A DNA stretch of 64,000 nt, from the NCBI GenBank assembly GCA_973895155.1, contig OZ316895.1:23002001-23066000 (forward strand), read 5' to 3'. Below are positions 22,391-35,066 of this stretch, one piece after another. Each line of letters starts with the position of its first letter. The stretch's first letter is position 1. A program made the position numbers and the translations under genes. Under the pieces are notes generated by a model, which was not told the origin of the DNA, did not search any database, and saw nothing but the letters and a program-made list of their open reading frames with translations. The stretch is from Marsupella aquatica (lineage: Eukaryota > Marchantiophyta).

Positions 22391-22560
22391 CACGAAGTTA
22401 TACTCTAACTCCGGTCTGCTCAACCTGCCAGCTCGAAGTTAAAACTCTACCTCCGGTCTGCTCAACCTGCCAGCCCGCAGCTAAACACTGACTCCGGTTC
22501 GCTTGACTTGCCCGCGCAAAGCTAAATGCTAACTCGGGTTCGCTCAACTTGCCAGCTCTG
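22391..22560. repeat. Four tandem copies of a ~42-bp unit
   Basis: Units carry CTCCGGT[CT][TC]GCTCAACCTGCC at about 22409, 22451, 22492 and 22533, spaced 41-42 bp. They lie just upstream of the predicted small gene at 22780, so they may fall in its promoter. Confidence 0.8.
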
Positions 22561-22621
22561 GTTCGGTCAGAGCTAACTACCGTCGACGCGACTGTGGTCC
22601 GCCGTAGGTGGCAAACCTACG

Positions 22622-22667
22622 ACGTGGTGGGCTCCACCGCTGTAACGCATATCTTGACTACGTGTCA
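22622..22667 (+). promoter_or_regulatory. ACGT-core elements upstream of the small gene
   Basis: ACGTGG at 22622-22627 and ACGTGTC at 22660-22666 are of the G-box/ABRE type bound by plant bZIP factors. They lie 110-160 bp before the predicted start codon. Their role here is inferred from position only. Confidence 0.3.
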
Positions 22668-22779
22668 GATTAGAGTGGTTCCAACTGGAAGGGGAACGAA
22701 TTTCCTGCCCAACGCAATATTTTGCGAAATTTGTGATTCGAGAGAGAAAACGATTCGATAGTACTGTAGAGTCGAAGAA

Positions 22780-23245
22780 ATGCAGCATGCGTACGATGCC
22801 AGATCGCTTGCTATCGACATTGACGAAAACTTCATCACCGCCCTATGCAATTCACACCCTGCGCTGCCATTTGACCTGACGGACACGATTGCTTCGCAGG
22901 CCGGCTCCTGGGTCCCCATGATTTTGGAGATGATCAGGGTACATTTCTGAGGTGTGACCGTACGTTTCTGTCCTCTGCCTATGCACTGGATTCAACAACA
23001 TTGCAGAGCGTCTCAGACCGTCCAGAAATAATTGCCGTATGAAGGAGGAACGCGAGAGGTAGCCTGTTCCATTGGTAATGCAATTTTTCTGATGCCGTGG
23101 CTTCGGGAGTGATGGACACGCACGATGACCCTGCGTCTCCAGATTAATTAATCACAAACAGGAGGATGATTGTGTCCGAGTCCTGGCAACCCTTTTGGAC
23201 GAGCTGAATCTTCTTGCAAACACACGCCAACAGAGCTTCTTCTAG
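22780..23245 (+). CDS. Predicted small three-exon protein, 90 residues, unidentified
   Basis: Exons 22780-22938, 23007-23036 and 23162-23245, joined in phase 0 through introns of 68 and 125 bp with GT-AG borders (GTACAT...TTGCAG; GTATGA...AAACAG). The peptide starts MQHAYDARSLAIDIDENF, contains LPFDLTDTIASQAGSWVPMI and DCVRVLATLLDELNLLANT, and ends QSFF. An in-frame TAG at 22759 limits the start. Frame preservation across two short introns and the helical, leucine-rich composition argue for a real gene. I do not recognise the family; an alpha-helical scaffold or adaptor is possible but not shown. If intron 2 is not removed, the frame stops at 23042 (64 residues). Confidence 0.45.
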
Positions 23246-23831
23246 CCGGGAATTTTAAAATGAAACCTCCTCAGGAACCTAATTATAGTATTTGTGGCTT
23301 TTGAAATGACTCGATGCCAAGCAATCTTTGCCCAATCGAATCTCTCATGCGTGCTCAAAAAGCACGTAGGTCAGGCGGGCCATTCCTCTATACAAGGGAC
23401 AATTATCAAATTCCATAAGTTTGAGTCCATTTGAACTCTCCTCGCTTGGTTTAATTGCTTTCCCTGATCAGGTCTCTTGCCTTTGGGATCATGCCTTTGG
23501 GATCCTGCCTTTGGGATTATGTCCCCCGGTTGGGCACTTTTTGTTCTTTTGCAGTTTGCTTTATGTTTGAATTGATTCTCAAAAGGGCAGAAGCATAACT
23601 AACTTACCTCTAGCCACGATAAGGTACTGCTCCCGCTGACTGCTCCCACGGCCGGCAGCTCCCCTATCATCAAGCATTCATGATTTAATTTAGACACCTT
23701 ACTGGGCAACTCAGGTGGAGGACTTGCTCCCACACCTCAGCAGCTCAACGTCGTGCTATCCTAAGATTGATTCAAACTGAATCGGTTGGAGTTCTGAGGT
23801 ACAGAGAGGGAGAAGGCTCACACGGGGCAAC
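23246..23831. other. Intergenic and xylanase promoter
   Basis: No coding signal. The stretch CTTGCCTTTGGGATCATGCC repeats in short form three times near 23470-23520. The right end should be the promoter of the GH10 gene. Confidence 0.45.
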
Positions 23832-23840
23832 TATAAATAG
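23832..23840 (+). promoter_or_regulatory. TATA box of the GH10 xylanase gene
   Basis: TATAAATAG. Transcription would be expected to start about 25-35 bp downstream, after the ATG at 23856. That would make ATG 24023 the first start codon in the mRNA. Confidence 0.55.
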
Positions 23841-24022
23841 AGGAAGGGACTCACGATGGGCAACCTAAGCTTGAGAGTATTTCGCTTCAGGTGCATTTGC
23901 ATCAGTCTCAGGAAGTTCCTTCAGAACTTGAGAGTCAGAACCCTGCTTCCTGCAGTTGTTGGAGGGACACGTGATTTTGATCGTTTGGAGGAGCCCCCTG
24001 GTACTCGTGATCCAGTACGACA

Positions 24023-26812
24023 ATGTGTTGCTGTGATTTCTGTGCTGTACTTGGCGTGGAGGCGCTGAGGTGGGTGGGTGATTTGGTGGCGAAATGCATC
24101 AACCCTGGAGGTTACAAAGCTCTCCAAAGTCAATGTGCGGAGACGGATGCGGGTCACCGTGGTGGGTTGAAGAATTCCACCGCGGTGGCTCCAGCTGATG
24201 TCCATGACTACTCGAATGAGTGTTTACTCAGCAATGTCATCGTTAACCCAATCTTCTCAGAAGGGACGACCGGTTGGTCTGGAGTTGGATGCTCCCTGTC
24301 TGTGAGAAACCACCAGGGGTCCAGCTACTGTGTTGCTCATGGGCGTACAGAACAATGCGACGGGCTTGCTCAGGAAATTGGGAAGAGGCTGGACGCCAGT
24401 GTTGAATATCGTGTTGAAGCATGGGTGGGGATCCGTGGTGGACAGGCCGAGCAGGCTCAAGTCCAGGCAACGATTACAGTCGAGAAATCATTGGGCGGTG
24501 ATGCTGACTACATTTTTCTGGACAGGTTGGTTTCTGTCACCTCCTTTGTGTATTTTTTTTCCAATGCACTGTAAAGCCCATCGGCTCGTTCTGTCTCAAA
24601 TGGCTGACCTGTGCTCGACGCCATATTTTACGTACTCTTCGACTAATTAACAATGCATCGTCTTGGAGTATTGCAGCAAGCAAGTCAGAAAGGGAGAGTG
24701 GTGTCTACTGACGGGCTCTCTACAACTCAGCGAGCAGCCCAGCAACGCAAGTATTTGCTTTAACGGGCCATATGGCGGTATCGACCTTCTTGTTAGCAGT
24801 GTTGCAGTTGTCCAGACGACAATCGTGCCAAGTTTGGGAGTACAGAAGATAGTTGATCAAGTTCAAATCGTCGGTGCCAAGCTTCGCAAAGATGTGTCTG
24901 GTCCCCCTGTGTTAGACGTAAGTAGTTAGTTATTCCTAATGCATTATTACATGTCAATTGATTACTCCGTAGCGTAATCATTATGTGATTATCTTTGGAT
25001 TTTGTTTGATTGTACAGTGTTACTTATCGTTGAACATTGGACTTCCTTTGCAGCTCTGCCCCATCAACTGCGCTTTTGTATGCCCATTTTTGCGGCGAAG
25101 TTGCTAATTGTTGACCACTTCTAACTGGACCTTTTTCTTTTCTTCAGGAAACGAAGCTTGGACTTAATGTCGTTGCCAACAGCAATTTGATAAATGGGCT
25201 TTCAAGTTGGTATCCCATGGGTAATTGCTCCTTGAACATTCTTTCTGGGGGCCCTACGCTCGTCAGTAGAACGGTACAGAAGTCCTTCATCAACTCCAGA
25301 GCACCAACCCTGAGTGGCAAATATATCTTTGCCTCCAGTCGCACCCAAATTTGGGAAGGTCCTGGACAAGATATAACTGACCAAGTAGAACTGTTCCAAT
25401 CTTACCAAGTCTTTGCGTGGGTTGCGACGACTCTCCCTCTGGGATTTACGAATTCTTCAGGACCACAGAAAGTGAACGTGGCCCTAGATGTGGACGGACA
25501 GTGGGTGAACGGAGGGGAGATTTTTGCAGGGTCCGAATGGACTGAAATTTCAGGATCATTTCGGTTGGAGATCGAGTTTAAGAAAGTGGTTGTCTACATT
25601 CAAGGCCCCGCTCCAGGTGTGGACGTGAAGTTGGCAGGCCTGCAAATTTTTGCAGTCGATAGGTTGGCGCGTGTGCCACTGCTTCAGCAACAAACAGAGA
25701 AAATTCGCAAACGAGACATGGTTTTGAAGCTGCGAGATTCTCAAGGGCGTCTTCTTCCTCCCAGCACCAGAGTTTCTGTTCAGCAGACAAGAAACAGCTT
25801 TCCTATTGGGACGTGCATCAATCATGAGAGTCTTCAGGACAAGGCATACCGGGATTTCTTCGTCGAAAACTTCAACTGGGCAGTGTTTGACTACGAATTG
25901 AAGTGGGATCAAGTGGAACGGGAGGCGGGCAAAGTCGACTATCAGCTGACAGATGAAATGGTTCGCTTCTGCAACGACAATGATATCTCCATGCGAGGTC
26001 ATTGCATCGTTTGGGGAGAAGAACAATACATGCAGAACTGGGTGAAAGAATTGCAAGGGGAAGAGCTTGTAGATGCTGTTCATGATCGAGTTGCCAGTCT
26101 CTTGGGCCGGTACAGAGGGCAGTTCAAACACTTCGATGTGGACAATGAGTTGCTCCATTCGTCCTTCTACCAAGACAGGTTGGGTATGGACTTCTTGCCA
26201 TACCTATTCAACCTAGTACAGCAACAAGATCCCCTAGCCGCTTTGTTTGTCAACGACTTTCATGTCACAGATGGTGACGACTGCATGTCTTCGCCTGAGA
26301 GATACTGCGAGCTAGTCAAGTTCCTTACGTCAAATGGCGCTCCAGTCGGAGGAATAGGCGTGCAAGGCCACGTCCAGGTTCCAGTGGGACCAATTGTTGC
26401 CCGAGCGCTAGACACTCTCAGTACTTTAGATATACCAATATGGTTCACTGAGGTGGACACGCCGTCCCTGAACGAGTATGTCAGGGCCGATGATCTGGAG
26501 GTCATGTTTCGTGAAGCGTATGCGCATCCGTCAGTCGAAGGGCTTCTGTTGTGGGGATTTATGGAGAACGCAATGTCGACCGCAAATTGCCATCTGGTTA
26601 ATTCGGATAAAAGTATCAATGCAGCCGGTCAGCGTGTCCAAGCCCTCAAGAAGGAATGGACGACCAGCTTCGAGGGTGTAGTCGGTGACGATGGCGAAGT
26701 AACCTTCCGTGGCTTTCATGGTGATTATAACCTGTCGGTGGGCAACGGTGTCTATAAGAAATTCAAAATCACAAAAGGTGATGGTTCCTTAGTAGTGGAT
26801 ATATCAATTTAA
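24023..26812 (+). CDS. GH10 endo-1,4-beta-xylanase with two N-terminal carbohydrate-binding modules
   Basis: Exons 24023-24525, 24677-24917 and 25148-26812 (GT-AG borders) encode 802 residues. Two CBM22/CBM4_9-type modules lie at about 70-215 and 258-405 (NPIFSEGTTGW; NLINGLSSWYP). The GH10 barrel covers about 440-745. Visible active-site features: RGHCIVW, the acid/base Glu582 in DVDNELLH, VNDFHV, and the nucleophile Glu683 in WFTEVDTPS. The plant-type beta-strand tail ends the protein. The enzyme would cleave or re-form beta-1,4-xylan in cell walls. ATG 24023 is the first ATG after the TATA-predicted start. It gives a Cys-rich N-terminus without an obvious signal peptide, so an unseen upstream exon or unconventional secretion remains possible. 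All catalytic residues are present. Confidence 0.93.
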
Positions 26813-28055
26813 AACAGATGGTGTGAACAGACTTTGCAACAGCATGCCCGAGTGGTTTTTAAATTGATATATCTACTCTTGAGGTGCCTACATCGAGCTT
26901 CAATGAGCGGCAGTGAGCAGCTCTGTCTCTCACTTACTCCACCGGGGAGATGTTTTTTCTCTAATTTCCCTCCCAAATGTTACAGGGAAATTAGATTCAA
27001 CGGTCCCGAGCAAAGCACGCTGTATCTCTAACATCCAACATTCCCCAGATTACATGTGACGTTGTGTACAGTAGGCAACCACAAAAGTACGTCAAAATAT
27101 GGAATGATGATAACAGCTTTTGTAAACTACCTTTCTGTATCCTGCCCCTACTGTAGTTCCTCATCATGAGGGCAAATTGCCGAACCAGAGTGAAGACATT
27201 TCGTTCGAAATCCAAACGTTTGTAAAATGAGTCCGTTGATCCATGTTAGCTACGACATTAAAAAATGCAGAGTGTAGAGCGAGCGTTACAAACAGATTAA
27301 AAATTGGTCATGTTTCCTTGTGGGATTCGGCGAATGGTTCCACCTGTATGATAACTTTCAGCTGGAAAGCGTTCCTGTCCGCTTCGATATAAAGAAATTG
27401 ATAGTTCAATTCCAACTTTGAAGTAAGCCATGTTTCCCGCTGAGATTTGACGGATGGATCAAAATAATGATATCGTTGATTGCACCTGTGAAAGCCCTGT
27501 TTCCCGCTGGGATTCGGCGAATGGATCAAATGTTATGTTAATTTCACCTGCGAGAAAGTGTTTCACAAAAAATAAATCTTCGAGTTCAAACCGAAGCATT
27601 GGAGCAATCGATATCTTTCTTTTGACTTGTAAAGTACTCACAATAAATAATCAAGCTTTGAATTCAAGCTGTCACACTTTCTCATTTGTAAACAAAACAT
27701 TCTTCGAAATCATGGGAGAAAGGTATGATTGCAGAATATTCAAATCATAACTTTTTGACATTTCCACACTACTGTCGCGTCATGGTCCTAAGCTCCTAGC
27801 AAACCAGGGTTGGTCGTTCGGCTCCACGCGCCATCATTCTGTTTGGGATTGAAAGATTTCAATGACGTTGAAACGTTGAAACCAACGCAAAAATTTCCCG
27901 AGGGTAGTTGCTTTGTCCACACGTTACCACGCACCACATTTCTTGAATCTACAATAGGTGTAAATTCAATAAACCCATGTCATGACCCTACTGTGGATGG
28001 CTTTGACTACAGTAGTCGTTCTCTTGTACGCTTGGCCGTTTCTGCAGTCAGCTAA
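26813..28055. other. Intergenic with short diverged direct repeats
   Basis: Three copies of a TGTTTCC[CT]...GGGATTCGGCGAATGG block lie at about 27309, 27429 and 27498. Otherwise no gene recognised. Confidence 0.5.
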
Positions 28056-28480
28056 GTTTACAGCAACCACCTCACTAAGAAGGTTTTCTGGTTTGCTGAC
28101 TCTTACAGCTGGGACAGGACCACTTATCACCCAAGTAAAGCAATGTTTACGATGACTCTGCTGATCGAGTTTACAGCCGCCACCTCAGTATGTCAACTGC
28201 TCTAAGTTTTACGGTTTCCTGAGTTCACAGCAGGGATGAGACCACTCATCGCCTCAGGGTTTTCAGTGACTGTGCTGATCGAGTTTACAACCGCCACCTC
28301 AATTGGTCGATTACAAAGTTTTCTGGTTTGCTGACTTTTGAGCTGGGACAGGACCACCCATCCATCACCCAACTAGAGCAAGGTTTTGGCTGATCAGTTT
28401 CCGGCCAACCCCTCATTATCTCAACTTTTGAGCAGGGACGGGACCACTCATCACCCAAGTAAAGCAAGCTGTCCAACGCC
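28056..28480. repeat. Tandem repeat, ~113-bp unit, three copies plus a partial
   Basis: Units start GTTTACAGC[AC][AG]CCACCTCA at 28056, 28169 and 28283. Each contains a GGGA[CT][AG]GGACCACTCATC block; a fourth, shortened unit follows. An inverted partial copy is present at about 28845-28905 (TTTACTGGGTGATGAGTGGT). Confidence 0.82.
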
Positions 28481-29691
28481 AAACAGCCCCTCCATTGGGG
28501 AGATTTAGCGAGCCGGTAAGGCGCCTGCACATTGATCGAGGTTCTTGTCATTCACCAAAAATAGCATATCGCAGTTAAAATAGCACGAAAAGTTGCAGCC
28601 CCGAGTGCACTGGCCAGAAGCAGCTGAAGTGACATTCGAACGAAAGTGAGAGGGCCGGTCGTGGTCACCGATCGTCTTGAAGCTTGTGGAGCTGAGAACT
28701 GCCGACCCCAGGACGAGAAATTAGGCAGCGATGTTGGAGTAGGCAGACCCGGCCATGGTGGGGATTCAAAAAAATGAGCCGGGCCGATAGCAGGCTGAGC
28801 TTTTCGGTCAGCTGAGCTCGGTGCTGCGTTTGAGCAGCCACCTCATGATTTCAAGTAAAATATGTTATGCCATGCTTTACTGGGTGATGAGTGGTCCCGT
28901 TCACCTCAAGGTACGTAAGCCAATCCAGGACAAAAATCTTCTCCTGGTGCTTTTCTGTTGTATTCTAATCGAATGAAATCGTGATTCTTTGTAGTTTGAG
29001 CGGCGCGTAAAGCAAAGCTCCGTGGCGGGCAAACTGATTGCACAAACTGTGATAGACGCCCCTTCCGCACCACGCCACCACTCGAGACTACTATGATCTA
29101 CCTACTCTAGACTTAGCCTTCACTCTTTGGTAGCCACGTTGTACTACACATTCTTCCCATAAACGACATCTAACAGCAAAACATCTCGATCCATGAGGCA
29201 TCCAATTCAATGGAATCTTTCTATGCAAAAGAACCAACATCGCCATGCGTCCCAGCTCTATACGACTGCAAATCTGCTGTACTTCTTGTTTCATTTATTG
29301 TCACCACCAGACTCCTGTCTCCATAGAGATCATCGACCTGGACTGTATTCCAGCCACGTAATACACCGCATCACACTTTCCTAAGCGATGCCTTGAATGC
29401 AGGAGATCTTCCCGCTCTTCTCGATCGGGCTCAGCATGCGAAAGCTTGAATCACTCCACTCTAGCTGCCACATATTGCACAATCTTTCTGTGCAGGTACT
29501 TCTGGCAAAGCAATCCTCGGTCCCCACTTCACCACCTCAAAGCCTAGGAGTGGCTAGAAAGAGAACTTCGAGCATCCCCCACCCATGACTACATTGGGGC
29601 TACTGACGATGCTCAAATTTCGAGATCATAAAACATATCTACAGCAGTTGCCACCAGGAGACTATGTTTAGGTTGGGGGGTAGGTTTGGGC
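28481..29691. other. Intergenic, no gene recognised
   Basis: Apart from the inverted partial repeat near 28.87 kb, nothing recognised on either strand. Confidence 0.45.
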
Positions 29692-29930
29692 CAAGTGACA
29701 CTGTGACAGGGCACAAAATTTGTAACAGATCCATTGCCTTTGGAGCCAACTCCCATGTGAGTGGCCCTCAAGTGACACTATGACAGGGCACAAAATTTGT
29801 AACAGATCCATTGCCTTTGGAGCCAACTCCCATGTGAGTGGCCCTACAATTTTGGGCCCTCAAATTGACTTTGTAAGAGATCCATTGCCTTTAGAGCCAA
29901 CTCCCATGTGAGTGACCCTAGATTTTTGGG
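29692..29930. repeat. Tandem 77-bp repeat with a third degenerate copy
   Basis: Units at 29692-29768 and 29769-29845 are almost identical; a third begins near 29850. Each ends CTCCCATGTGAGTGGCCCT. Diverged versions of that end recur at about 30413 and 30630, so the array extends as a worn repeat over roughly 1.5 kb. Confidence 0.85.
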
Positions 29931-32900
29931 CACTCAATTCTTTTTAATTTTTTAAGGGGAAATCTGTGAAACCCCACATAAAGGGAAGAGGCAAGCCACA
30001 ATAGTTGAACCCAAAACCTATGAGTTTCTACTCAAGTGAGCTACCACAAAGTCATGTCTCTTTGGGCTTTTGGGCACTCAAATTGACTCCGGGCAAATAT
30101 AAGTGAGCAAGAGAAGCAATGCCAGGCCTAGTGGCAAAAAAATTAGGAGCTACAAGGGTGAGGGCCAGATCTGCCGGCCCTTGAGTTCCTGACCTCAAAC
30201 TCCAGCATAAAACAAAAGCCCAAATGGGATACATGTCATTGCAAGCTTTGCCGTGCGCCATGTAGCAAATACTGTTGTCAAATGAGATCTGCTTTTCCCT
30301 AACATTTTGCTAATGCTGAGGGCCATAATGTTGAGGAGCTTCACATGCAAGTTGGCTAGCTGGCTGGGGTTCCTTTGTGTGCAAATACTTAGAGCCAACT
30401 TGCAACCAACTTGCATGTGAGTGGCCCTGAAGAACGCGGCCCTGAACCAGACTCATGCCAGCATAAAAGTGAGAGCGTTACATGCCTGAACCCCCTCCTG
30501 TGCCAGGCACTTGACGCGCTTCAGGGCAGCACATATACTTTTTCCCTATCATTTGTGAAATCAATGTTGAGGGTCACATTATTGAGGGCTGCTACATGAG
30601 AGTTGGCTCTTTAGGGCTGTCTTGCATGTGGGTGGCCCTTGAGTATCCAGCCCTCAACTGAACTGGTGACATTCCTGCATCGAGTGAGACTTTTATGCCA
30701 CAACCTCCTCCTTAGGCAGACATGACTACAAATATGGTGAATAACCAAGGGCAAGGTCCGGAAACTTTCCGGCTGTTGAGGTCCTTAACCTTGAAATTGA
30801 ATAAAACAAGAGGAAGTTCACACTAAACAAATTGGCAGATTCTATGATTGGAGAATCTAAATTCACTTTTTCTCCACAAAATTGAGTTTTAAGGGCCGTA
30901 CACAAAGGGGCCCTTGACATGCAAGACTACCCTTAGTGCCCTTTCAGATTTTCCTCTTTGTCTTCTTCAAGATATTCTTGGAGAAGAATCAAGATTTGGA
31001 TGAAATCATTATGAACATTTTGGGCTTTGCTTTACTAAAATTAGTAAAAACAAGAATCTCTTAGGCCTTTAAGGGTGGTCTTGCATGGAAGCAGCCCTTT
31101 CAGGCCCTCAGTTCTCCCTAATTTGCTGCTGCTGGGTGTCATTGACCCCAGTTTTAGTGGCCCTACCTCATTTTGCTTTATTGAAATTTCACAGGTCAGA
31201 AACTCAAGAACCCAAAATTTTCCTGCCTTTGCCCTTAGTTGTCCACATGAGATGCCCTCAATCATGTCATGCCAACCATTCAGTTGACTGCCGCAAAACA
31301 AAAGGCTGCCCACATGCAAGTTGGTTGTAAGTCTATTAAGGTCCTCTTACCAGAGCATTATGGGTAATACTACCGTCTTCCCCCGAACACAAGGCCCGGG
31401 TGCTATATTTGAATAGTGAGCCAAGGGGAACTCTATTTGAACATAGCAGCGCCCAGGGTGTGTTCGAGTTTGAAGTCAATGTTTTCATTTTGTGGACTTG
31501 TGGCGTTGTAGTCAAAATGTGGCGTTGTGTTCAAATTTAAGGTAATGTGCTTGAATTTTGGCATTGTGAGATGCATGTAGGGTGTAAGTAGGAATGATAG
31601 GCATAGAAGTTATGTGTATAAGAGAGGAGTGTGTTCAAGTTTAGGTTTTTTTACTTCCCAACAAAATTTGCTCAGTCAAAGGATGTGTAGCTAAATAATT
31701 GAACCACTGAAATTACACAAGAGGAGAAATCAAATTTGCAATAGAAAACAAAACTGACAAACCATACATACCAAGTGTACTATTATCACTTAGTAAAACA
31801 TATTCATCCTTTTTTCACAATCATTCGGTTTACTGTGGCCAATTTGCTCATTTTGATTATTTAATCTTTCTTCATGCAGTCTGGAATGTTCGCAAGACTG
31901 CTTTGTTTCTATTGGAGTGCCTCGATCTTGAGGGCAATGGAAAATTGGAAATAGAGAAAGTGAGTTGTCAGACCTAATTATGCACATAGGTACTATGGGT
32001 TTCTTTGACGAGACGCCGTGGCGTCAGTCAGAGGTTGATGTGAAAGTCCGTCAAAAGTTCACACAGCAGAATTGAACAATATATCTATACTTCCAGATTG
32101 CTGCTTAACATTTTGGAAACAGCGCACACTGCTCCGAGAATGAAGGATTTTGAAATTAGCTTACATTTCTCAAAGGACGGTGGATTTTGTAAGTTGAAAG
32201 AGCGGATGTGTCGGACGATTTTAAGTAACGTATTGTAGTTGCAACGCAGTTACCTTTCTCTATAGTCACTTGTGCACATTTTCAAACACAAAGTCAATTT
32301 CGAACACAGCGCCTGGGCGTTGTGTTAATATGGCATTGTGTTTGAGTGAAAACATCTTTTTTGCCTAAAATCCATGTTTTTAGCATATTCGAACATGAAA
32401 ACATGACATCTCTTCCTTTGTATTCTGGTTTTTTTTACGCTTTATATTTATGGCATGACGCCCCATAATTTACACGAATATGAACATAAACATGACAAGG
32501 ACCTTTTAGTTTTCCAGAAAACCTGCTCTATCCTGTTTGTCACCCCATCCTCGCTGATGTGGTGCATCCTCGTGCCAAGGAATTTGCAATGAACCCCTCA
32601 AGGGGGTCCGTAAATACATAAGTACACCACATAAACTCTTTTGCTTCGACAATACTAATGAAATTGTCTGTGGCTAGACTCAACAAGAGTAGTTGACCAA
32701 ATGTAATCACCGGTGGGGTGGCTCTTAGTGGAGAGGGTGCTTGGCCTTCACACTGAGTTTGCCGCCATCTCTTCCCTAGGAAAGAGTTAAAATTGTCCCT
32801 TTTATCTGCCATGACTGTGACTGTTGGGGTCCTTTTCATCCACAGCCAAAGATGAATGTTTTTAAGGTCTTTGAAATCATGGCAGGTGGCAAATTTCCCA

Positions 32901-35066
32901 TATCTGGAAGCCTCTAAGCTCAACTTGCATGAAATGTAGGTTTGTTTTCAATCGTAAAGGAGACAAAGAATCAGAAATAGTACAAGCTGAAAATCTTTCA
33001 GGATTAAAGTGTATTGACTCCTTGTGAGGGGGCATCATGGGTGATAACCCTTCAAAACTTGGGCTAAAGTCTTGACATCATAGCCAGCAATGGATTTTCT
33101 CTTCATGTTCTTCAGTACTCTATGAAAGAGAATGTCCATCACAGGCTTTGCAAGGCATTCAGAGATTTGTTCTCCACCTTCTCTCGTTGTAAAAAGAGTA
33201 AAATCTCAATTAGGGTTTTCTTCAAAGTGTGATGAAAGGAAAAAGAACCAGAAATAGTAGGAGTTGAGGCTTTAGGGTTTAGAGAGCTCTCTGGTCTGGG
33301 AGAGACAATTATAATCATCCGGCACTTCCCTGAGTCACAAGTAGTAAAGCCCTAATATACAAATCATCTAGAATTCGTATTAGTGGATGGTAAGGTATAC
33401 CTCTTTTGTGAAAGGGAGCTGTTTGCATACAGTAATGCGCTGGTAACAGAGCATTACAGGCGAGAACACCCTGAAAAACGATGGCTTTAGCTTGAGTTTT
33501 CAGGGGCTATTATTACCCATGATGCACTCATAACAGAGCAGTATTACACATAAAGGCTTAAGAGATTTTAGTTTTCTCTTTTCGAGTATACATAAAACTA
33601 GAGAAGTTTCATATACTCTGTTCCAAATCTAGATTGTGCATTCTTCTCCATAAAAGCACCAAAAATTACAAAGTAAGCAAAATTCCAGGACTTCGTTCGA
33701 ATGCCGTGTCCTTGATGGAAAGATGTTTCAAAATTTTCCAGAATGCATTTCCTTATGCGACTAGCAGAAGTATACATCCCAAGGAAAACACCTGGTGTCT
33801 AACTAAGGTCAAGACCTGCTTCGCCAAGTATGGCTACGAGTCACAGGGATGGGAGATGAACTTGCTGTGGACACCCAATTTTTAACTTCAGACGAGAGGC
33901 AAACGCAGTCAAATTTTGGAGGTCAAATTGTGGAATTGTACCATCCTATGAAGGACGAGTGGAGAGTAGTCAAATCCTGTGGGAGGCATCAACATGTCTT
34001 TTTGGCACAAGTAAAACTAATTTAAGTAGAATTATTTTGCATGTAACCAGGCCTTCAATTTGCAGTCCTAAACCAAATGGTCTGGCAGCGTATTAGTGCA
34101 GGAGAAGTTCGTGCCTGAACTGCCTCACTAGCCAGGCTCAACAACTTGTTCAGCGGAAATCCGAGGGAAAAGTCCACCAACGTTCCGGCCCTTGATGACC
34201 CGACCTTTGAAACTCACCAATTCCCTGCAAGGTGCCCTTGCAAAGCGTCTACATGGAAACAACGAAGCAGGATTTTTCCCTGCTGTTTAGGTAGCTTTTT
34301 GGGGAGTTTCAGGGGCTGAAGAACTGAGGGTAGGCTACATGCAAGAGAACACTTAGCCCACATAATATTGAAGTATATGATTAAAAGGGAACACATGGGC
34401 GACCTTCCTTCATTTTCCTTTGAGAAATTTTATGCCTATGTGCATACTGTTGTAGCCGTGACCATCAGCTCTTTGCATGTGAGTAATTCGGGAAAATTGA
34501 TGGACTTCATCGTCTGTTTCGAAGTAGAGTGTTTGGTAGTCAAAACTAAGAGCTGGTGTGGCAAGAATTGGAGTTTGTTTTTCCCAGTGGGACGTGGGTG
34601 TTCCCTTGTGAGGTCTACCCGGTTCAGCTTTGAGCGATCGCCCCACCCCAATATTGGCTTGGAAATTGTCACGCCTTGTTCTGGTTGTTTTGGTCAGCGT
34701 TGCTCATTGACACACTGAAACAGTTAGTCCTGTACTTAGAAAACGTCGAGTGGTAGCTCAATGTTGATGCATTTTAGTGGCTAGCATCGAGATCAAGGAA
34801 GAAGGCTGGGAAGTAGAAACATAGCTCAATGTCATAGACTCAATGTAGCTCAATGCCAGAGACCGAAAACCTTCGCAAACAGACGGGAGCTCCAAATGTA
34901 GGTCCAGGCCATCCAACTTCATTCGAGTTGGAGCATCACTATACACCTTTTCCTTTTCCAAATTGTGCTACTCGTGGTCATACTAGCTTTGTGGACTCTA
35001 ATTAGTTGCATGCCAGGGGCCATGGAGTGACTCTTTTATCAGACTATAAAGTTTCTCATGAATATG
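29931..35066. other. Gene-poor intergenic region
   Basis: About 5 kb. The longest frame (32540-32923 minus, 127 codons) has no recognised domain. Decayed repeat words (GAGTGGCCCT, AGTTGGCT) continue to about 31.3 kb. A run of GGCGTTGTG/GGCATTGTG words occurs at 31.5 and 32.3 kb. No RNA gene recognised. Confidence 0.45.

Noticed and set aside
23856-24068. 70-codon frame before the xylanase
   Set aside because: Its ATG is only 16-24 bp downstream of the TATA box, so probably upstream of the transcript start, and the peptide has no recognised features.
28056-28480. CRISPR-like array at 28 kb, and likewise at 18.2 and 22.4 kb
   Set aside because: Units are contiguous tandem repeats without unique spacers, in plant nuclear DNA.
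32540-32923. 127-codon minus-strand frame
   Set aside because: No recognised motif, no splice-like borders, gene-poor setting; kept only as part of the intergenic description.
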